From the NCBI GenBank assembly GCA_963678675.1, contig OY783194.1, forward strand, positions 28,498,278-28,562,277: a DNA stretch of 64,000 nucleotides, given 5' to 3'. Positions 58,701-64,000 of this stretch are shown piece after piece. The notes under the pieces are model-generated. The model saw only the letters and a program-made list of their open reading frames with translations, had not been told where the DNA came from and made no database searches. This DNA comes from Xiphydria camelus (Eukaryota; Arthropoda; Insecta; Hymenoptera; Xiphydriidae). How positions within the stretch are numbered: the first letter of the stretch is position 1; every line of letters begins with the position of its first letter. The translations under genes and the position numbers were made by a program.

Positions 58701-60885
58701 CGAGGTAGCCAGCGAGTTAAAAAAATATTTCAACGAAGAGGCACGAATTAGAAATAAGTGTGGCGGGTATCTCCGAGTCGAGTGCTGCGATGAAGGCATT
58801 ACAATCGCGACGAGCACACCGTCAATGTCCCTGACGATATCTTGGTTGGAATTACAAAATACCGAACGACGCTCGTAGGACTTGGCGGCGAGTAAATCGT
58901 GCAATAACTCGCCGCGAAATGCTCTCGCATTATCGCAGTAAAACAGTTAATATAGTAAGCAATAACTATGCAGCTGGGATTATGGAGATATATGGCGACG
59001 AGGTGGTTTATAGCGCTGTAGCTAATCCCATCCATGTCACGATGGCCGTGCGTGTGTGTAATTGTACGGTATATCGCCGGACCGCAGCGACTTTCTCGAT
59101 TAACGCGGGTTCAAGCACAAATTCGCATTTTGAATGTGGATCGGGCATTTTGTACGAGCTGTGTCACTTTTGCGCGCGATTTCGAAAACGATTGGGAGTT
59201 TTCGAAGTCCATGTTTCTCGATAAACGAGATGTCTATTCCGGTGGAAGTCTCGTCTGAAAATCTGAGATTTATGAAGAGATTTTTCAGAATTTTTCTGGT
59301 ATTTTCAGAGCAAAGAAGATATTGTCGGAGAAAAGATTCGGATTTTCCATGAAAAGCTCTGATTCATTCTACCTAAAAAATTGGAGTTTTTACATTCTCG
59401 ATACAACTGAATTTATTTGGAAATGTACGAATAGGTATGCGTTTCTAAAATTTCCGTTTGGATTTTAGAAAAGATCAGATAATTTCATTATAAAGTTTCA
59501 TCCATTTTTTTCAGAGATCTGATTTTATTTCAGAGTTTCTTTGAAAGATAATTTTACCAGGGTATGCTGATCTATCAATTATCGATTGACAAATTACTTC
59601 AAAATCGGAGTTCGACCGGGAATATAGTAAGTGTAGAAGTCGAATAGAGGGATCGTCCTTTAAGTGAGATGTTGAATTATGCCATTTGCATAATTACGCG
59701 TGAATGAGAGCTACAGCATGTTTGGATACGTGTGTTTGTGCCTACGGTAGAACATTTCGTTGTAATGCAATATCCAAGGGGATGTTAACCCGTTGCATAA
59801 GAGCACTTTCACGGCTTGTGCGGATTGTTAATTGTGAACGGATAAGCGGAGTTCATTTTCAATGCGTTAGCCGCGTTACTTACCTACGCACTGAGTAGAT
59901 TTTGTACCTAATCATTTCGCATCATTATGTCCCGAGTAATTTAAAGAGGGTTACGATGAGAAAACGAACGAAAAATGGAGTTAGCATTAATCCATAAAAT
60001 AAAACCGTTTAACTTAATCCTGTTCGCTTTATTTATTTAATTTATTTTATTGACATTTTAAGTCCACCACAGTTTTATATTAATTTTGAGTGGTGTTAAT
60101 ATGCTTGTTTAAATAGAATTCATTTTCGTATGACGTTAAAATATGTATGTACAATACGTACAGTCAATAATTAATGTATGGCTTTACGATGAGTGAATGA
60201 AATTTGGAGTTGACGTCGATAAGCTATGCGAGCTGTTCGTGCTATTATTTTAAGGGCAAGTTTCCTGGTAACTCTTCCTCTTCGTAAATTTACCAACCAA
60301 ATAAGGTTTCGAACCCACCTGATCCGCCAACACGTCACTTTGGCCCGTATACATAAGGGTCGGTTTCACTAACAAAGTTTTCGAGGCAAAGTCTCTTCAA
60401 CTTCAAAATCCTAGCAGATTGTTGGTCGTTCTTACGACTAAACCGAGTTTAACATTCAAATGTCGTCGTTGAAGCCGAACCATAGTCAGGCTTCGTGGGA
60501 TAGAAGGATCTCAATACGCGGCTTGGAAAATCTTTCATCAACTGGAATAGTGTTCCGAAATCAGATTACAGTAGACTATAGAGTCTAAATACAAAGTTAG
60601 GAAGGCACTTCACTTGGAAAACATCCCCTCTACTTTCCTGCTATAGGGACCACTTCTTCGTTACTGAAGAGAGTAAACACAATTTTCTAAGCTCGATTAT
60701 GCAAGCGTGCTTGTATATTGTATAGAAGAAAATCGATAGAATTAAATCTATAGTTAATGTTACGGCCAAGGCGCTACGACGGTTGACCCCTAACGGGTCC
60801 TCGAGCAGGTCGAGTACCGTCCCCCCAAGTCGGGCGGTTTTGCTTCTAAGAATTCGACCGCCGGATGTGCAACCGGGATTATCTA
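54328..60885. other. Long spacer without supported genes
   Basis: 54391-54804 and 55166-56113 hold frames of 133-178 codons that are composition- or repeat-driven. 56200-56900 is AT-rich. 57000-57540 is CpG-richer. 58100-58510 has frames on both strands. 59270-60880 is AT-rich. On the minus strand, GCGTAG/GTAAGTAACG near 59882 is a strong donor preceded by an 11-codon frame MIRYKIYSVR, too short to call. Confidence 0.35.
55683..55715. repeat. (TC)n microsatellite
   Basis: About 16 TC units; the Leu-Ser run in the overlapping 178-codon frame is its translation. Confidence 0.95.
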
Positions 60886-61681
60886 AAGGCGCGTCCTTAC
60901 TGAGTCGACAGTGTCGATCGACACTGTCGACCAGAACATCGAAAACCGCGTCCTCACTGAGTCGACATTGTCGATCGACACTGTCGACTCAGTCAGGACG
61001 CGGCAGTCGACTTGGTCGATCGACATATTTTGTCGATCGACATGTCGACTGGTTTTCCACAAGTTGTCGGTAAACATCAAAGGTAGTCGAGTCGAACGCA
61101 GAGGGTTCGGCAAGGCGAGCGGTTGTTTCGGCAGCGGTGCGATGACGGTCGGCGTACGGCGTACGGTTTTTGGCGATGCTCAAAGGCCGCCCCAAACTGT
61201 TCGCTTCGTGTAGACACTAAATTACTTGGCTCATGCTTGAATGCTTATTTTTTTATTCGTGTTCTGTCGCACGATAGACGGAATTCAGAATATCGGTTCG
61301 TACCGTTCGATAGCACCGCGATCTGAATACCTCACTAGCAAACGCTATATTTCGGCGAAAGCGGCAAATGCGCTTGCAGTCCCGCACATTCCCCGAAAAT
61401 TTTAATCGATACCGCTATGCGTGGAATACTAAATCTGTCTTGTAAAGGAGAGAATGACGAATTCAATAGATGACCGTCCGGAAAGACCAATCCAACCGGG
61501 GGCCCGTTTACGCCGAGGGTCGGAACATACCTCCGGAGGGTCGGGCCTTGTAGACCCGTCGACTCGACTACCCTTTGATGTTTACCGACAAACCAGTCGA
61601 CATGCCGGTCGACAAAATCCAGTCGACAAATTCTAGTCGAAAGTGTCGATCGACACTGTCGACTCAGTCAGGACGCGCCTT
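60886..61681. mobile_element. ~800-bp element with GTCGAC palindrome arrays
   Basis: AAGGCGCGTCCTTACTGAGT at the left and ACTCAGTCAGGACGCGCCTT at the right are TIRs. Directly inside both are copies of a palindrome built from GTCGAC, AGTGTCGATCGACACT and GTCGAC (60904-60931 is a perfect 28-bp palindrome; near-copies at 60961-60988 and 61636-61663). A further inverted pair (GTCGACTGG, AACATCAAAG, GTAGTCGAGTCGA against its inverse) joins 61040-61095 to 61558-61605. The centre has only chance frames. No target duplication seen. Family unknown. Confidence 0.78.
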
Positions 61682-61908
61682 AAGAAATTCAAAACGTCAG
61701 CAGTTTTCCAATTAACACTTAATGACTTAGATCTCGGCACGTTTCCTTAATACTCCTTAACGGTACGTAGGGGCAATTCGCGGTAATGCCGACTTTTGAA
61801 TTAACACCGAAACGCAGAGGTACGCCCTCCCCTTCGAACATTCCTACGGGTCGCGTCAGGGTAGAAAACGTAGCCCCCGCCTTGCCGTAGGGTCAGTCGA
61901 TTCTTGAC
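61682..61908. other. Short spacer
   Basis: Nothing recognised between the palindrome element and the hairpin array. Confidence 0.3.
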
Positions 61909-62424
61909 GTGCAAAGCCTCTTTTGTCGCTTGCACTCTTGACGCGCATAGCCTCTTTAGTCGCTCGCGGTCAGTCGATTCTTGACGTGCAAAGCCTCTTC
62001 TGTCGCTTGCACTCTTGACGCGCATAGCCTCTTCCGTCGCTCGCGGTCAGTCGAGTCTTGATCACCAAACCGAACAGTTCTCTCAGTGCAAAGCCTCTTC
62101 TGTCGCTTGCACTCTTGACGCGCGTAGCCTCTTTAGTCGCTCGCGCTCAGTCGATTCGTAATCGCTCAACAGTAACGTTCTCAGTGCAAAGCCTCTTCTG
62201 TCGCTTGCACTCTTGACGCGCGTAGCCTCTTTAGTCGCTCGCGCTCAATCGATTCGTAATCGCTCGTACGGAACGTTCACAATGCAAAGCCTCTTCTGTC
62301 GCTTGCATTATTATCACAATCAGTGCATAGCTTCCTCCGTCGCGTGCATTACTCTCAGTGCTTAGCCTCTTCCGTCGCTCGCTCTCCTGACGCGTGTAGC
62401 CTCTTCCGTCGCTCGCGCTCAGTG
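61909..62424. repeat. Array of 12 hairpin-forming AGCCTCTTCTGTCGCT units
   Basis: The core AGCCTCTTyyGTCGCT begins at 61915, 61949, 61992, 62026, 62092, 62126, 62190, 62224, 62288, 62329, 62364 and 62398. Each core is flanked by inverted stems. In five units the stem is GTGCA/TGCAC (61909-61935, 61986-62012, 62086-62112, 62184-62210) or ATGCA/TGCAT (62282-62308). In others it is GCGCG/CGCGC (62120-62146, 62218-62244). Every unit has AGC/GCT closing the loop, usually with a single bulged base (A in the first type, T in the second). Units mostly come as pairs 34 bp apart, pairs being separated by 43-66 bp. No protein is encoded. Confidence 0.85.
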
Positions 62425-62425
62425 T

Positions 62426-63346
62426 ATTTCGGTCTCGTCGCGAGCGCTACGACCGTTCCGATCGCTCGCCATTCGAACTTTAAGTATAAACTTTGTATCT
62501 TTGTCGCTCGTTAAAATATAGGACTAGCTTGAAATATTCTCACTCTCCTCTCACTCGATACGATCCCTTTTACCACGTCCCTGACGTAACAATTAAAATT
62601 CCAAAAAATGTCAAATTCAAACCAATTTTAACAAATTTCCAAGAATTCAAATTTTTTAATTCAATCCAATTTTGCCCCACGTTTAATTAGTTTCTTTACA
62701 ATTTTTTATTTAAATGGTCAATCACAGTATTATTCTGTGTCATAATGATTGTGGATACTGTTATCAAGTGGTAGCTGATTTCCGTAAAGTTTATAATTTC
62801 AATTTTAGTTTTAATTTCGATGTAATTCGTTCCTTATTGATTTAAATCATTTCCTACACCTATCGGTTGTGAGTAACGTCGAGGTATCAGGATAACTATC
62901 CAGGTAGAGAACAGTTTCCAGAAAGAGAGAATCCAAGCTTGTATCGCCATCTGACATCGGTAACCTAAAACTTTCTGAGAATGATATAGTTGATAACTGT
63001 TCTGCAGTAATCACATCTTTTTTTTTAAATAAGCTATGAAACGTTTATAAAAATCGAAATCATCTAAAGGATTATGCACAAATGGAGCCTGCAAAATTAT
63101 AATCAAAGAAATAATTTTGTACACATTCGGGTTCCTAGGTTAAATTAGGAATGAAACATAGGTATTGATCATTGTTTTTCCCCTAAACGTATCATGCTTC
63201 CCGAGCATTCGAATGCAATAATAGATTTTCTTCCCGACTGCGTCGAAATAACGTCATTCCTCGCGTGTGAATGAGTCGAAAGTGGTCAATTTTCGTCCGA
63301 TGACAAATGATGCTTGCGGAATCGACCGCGCATGCGCAGCACCATC
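62426..63346. other. AT-rich spacer
   Basis: Nothing recognised. Confidence 0.3.
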
Positions 63347-63953
63347 TCATTATGTCCCTAGGGACGTAATGAGAGGGAGAATAGTTATTTTCGTTATTAG
63401 GGCGTGAAGCGCTGTTTCTAACGAGTGTGAAGTTTGCCGCACGAGCGAAGCGAGTACGGCAATCACACTCGTTAGAACGGCGCGAAACAACCGAATAATG
63501 AATTCTATTTTTTGTCACTAAGTGTCAAATACGAGGTTGACGATTTCACGCACTGCGCAGGTTATTTCACGCACTGCGCAACTTTTCACGAATTGGTGTG
63601 TGAAAGATGATTTCACATGCGTCGAGGACGCCCATGAAACCGAGCATTTGACACTGAGTGACAAAAATGAGATTCTCGACTCGAAACGCCACTTTTTCGC
63701 GTTGAAAAGTGGCGCTGTTTGACGGAGAACCGTCAAACTTACGGATGCCGTAAACTTACGGAACCGTCAAACTTAATCATGACACGCTCGGAAATTACGT
63801 TATTTCACCGCAATCGAGAAAAAAATATAGTACGCTGCTCGGGAGGAACCCGATTTTCACCTCGTGCGAGTGCAGCCCTCGCTTCGCTCGGGCAGCAAAC
63901 CTTGCACTCGGTAAAAATCAGGCACTCTTTCCTCCCTAGTAACGTAATGTACT
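63347..63953. repeat. Ladder of palindromes and hairpins
   Basis: At least six inverted repeats follow one another. Around 63347-63372 there is a 26-28 bp palindrome centred on GTCCCTAGGGAC. 63414-63478 has 16-bp arms (CTAACGAGTGTGA) and an inner GCCG/CGGC hairpin. 63510-63530 pairs with 63645-63667 (TTTGTCACTAAGTGTCAAAT). 63687-63714 is CGCCACTTTT/AAAAGTGGCG. 63717-63738 is GTTTGACGG, a four-base AGAA loop, then CCGTCAAAC. 63828-63953 is a long hairpin enclosing CTCGCTTCGCTCGGG. The tract looks like overlapping foldback elements; no coding content. Confidence 0.75.
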
Positions 63954-64000
63954 ATTCAATTAAAACTAATGTTTTTTTGTACTTATCAAATATTTATTTA

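Noticed and set aside
59882..59920. Minus-strand MIRYKIYSVR mini-exon before GTAAGT
   Set aside because: Eleven codons are too few to separate from chance despite a strong donor.
60300..60340. GGTTTCGAACCCACCTGATCC, T-arm-like sequence of a tRNA
   Set aside because: No acceptor stem, D-arm or anticodon arm could be placed around it.
61909..62424. CRISPR-like regularly spaced repeats
   Set aside because: Units are imperfect, spacing alternates between 34 and 43-66 bp, stems vary, and the setting is an animal genome.

Overview
The window looks like a gene-poor, repeat-rich stretch of an insect nuclear genome, most likely hymenopteran. Three things suggest this: CpG is abundant and clustered in blocks rather than depleted, GA/TC microsatellites are long, and the background is AT-rich with many short terminal-inverted-repeat (TIR) elements and one remnant of a Tc1/mariner-type transposase end. 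The taxonomic call is inference. I see no tRNA, rRNA, known snRNA or microRNA, CRISPR array or bacterial-style operon, and no long open reading frame that I recognise as a protein family. Most reading frames of 60 to 180 codons lie in GC-rich blocks, are open on both strands, and are no longer than chance allows.

Layout. 0-5 kb: a mariner-like remnant, then CpG-rich blocks at about 0.6-1.7 and 2.9-3.5 kb. 5-20 kb: short MITE-like elements, a CpG-rich block at 12.3-13.9 kb, and a 650-bp near-perfect palindrome at 18.0-18.6 kb. 20-31 kb: three diverged 120-bp tandem repeats, several TIR elements including a pogo-like MITE, a CpG-rich block at 24.7-25.9 kb and a 1.06-kb composite MITE at 26.7-27.8 kb. 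31-41 kb: a CpG-rich block that may be a promoter/5'UTR region, foldback elements, a TCGAC-rich palindromic cluster at 35.8-36.9 kb, a second pogo-like MITE, and two copies of a 320-bp dispersed repeat. 41-55 kb: the most exon-like stretches, at 41.4, 49.4, 51.3 and 54.2 kb, plus a CpG-rich block at 44-45 kb and a hAT-like MITE at 46.3-46.9 kb. 55-64 kb: mostly featureless, then a hairpin-dense end with a GTCGAC palindrome element (60.9-61.7 kb), a 12-unit array of small hairpins (61.9-62.4 kb) and a ladder of foldbacks (63.3-64.0 kb).

Two repeat families dominate. Seven copies of a ~215-bp element have GTAAAAGTGGGATAAACG-like ends. Eight elements share only TACACTGAGAAAAAA-like ends and have unrelated interiors. 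These, with the large foldbacks, are non-autonomous DNA transposons; no intact transposase is present.

Seven segments are offered as candidate coding exons because an open frame coincides with good splice-site sequences. They are hypotheses: in 64 kb many such coincidences arise by chance, no protein family was recognised, and one locus (49.4 kb) gives equally attractive exons on opposite strands. The biology most likely to be real is that this window is intergenic DNA or a long intron beside developmental-type genes, punctuated by CpG-rich putative regulatory blocks.
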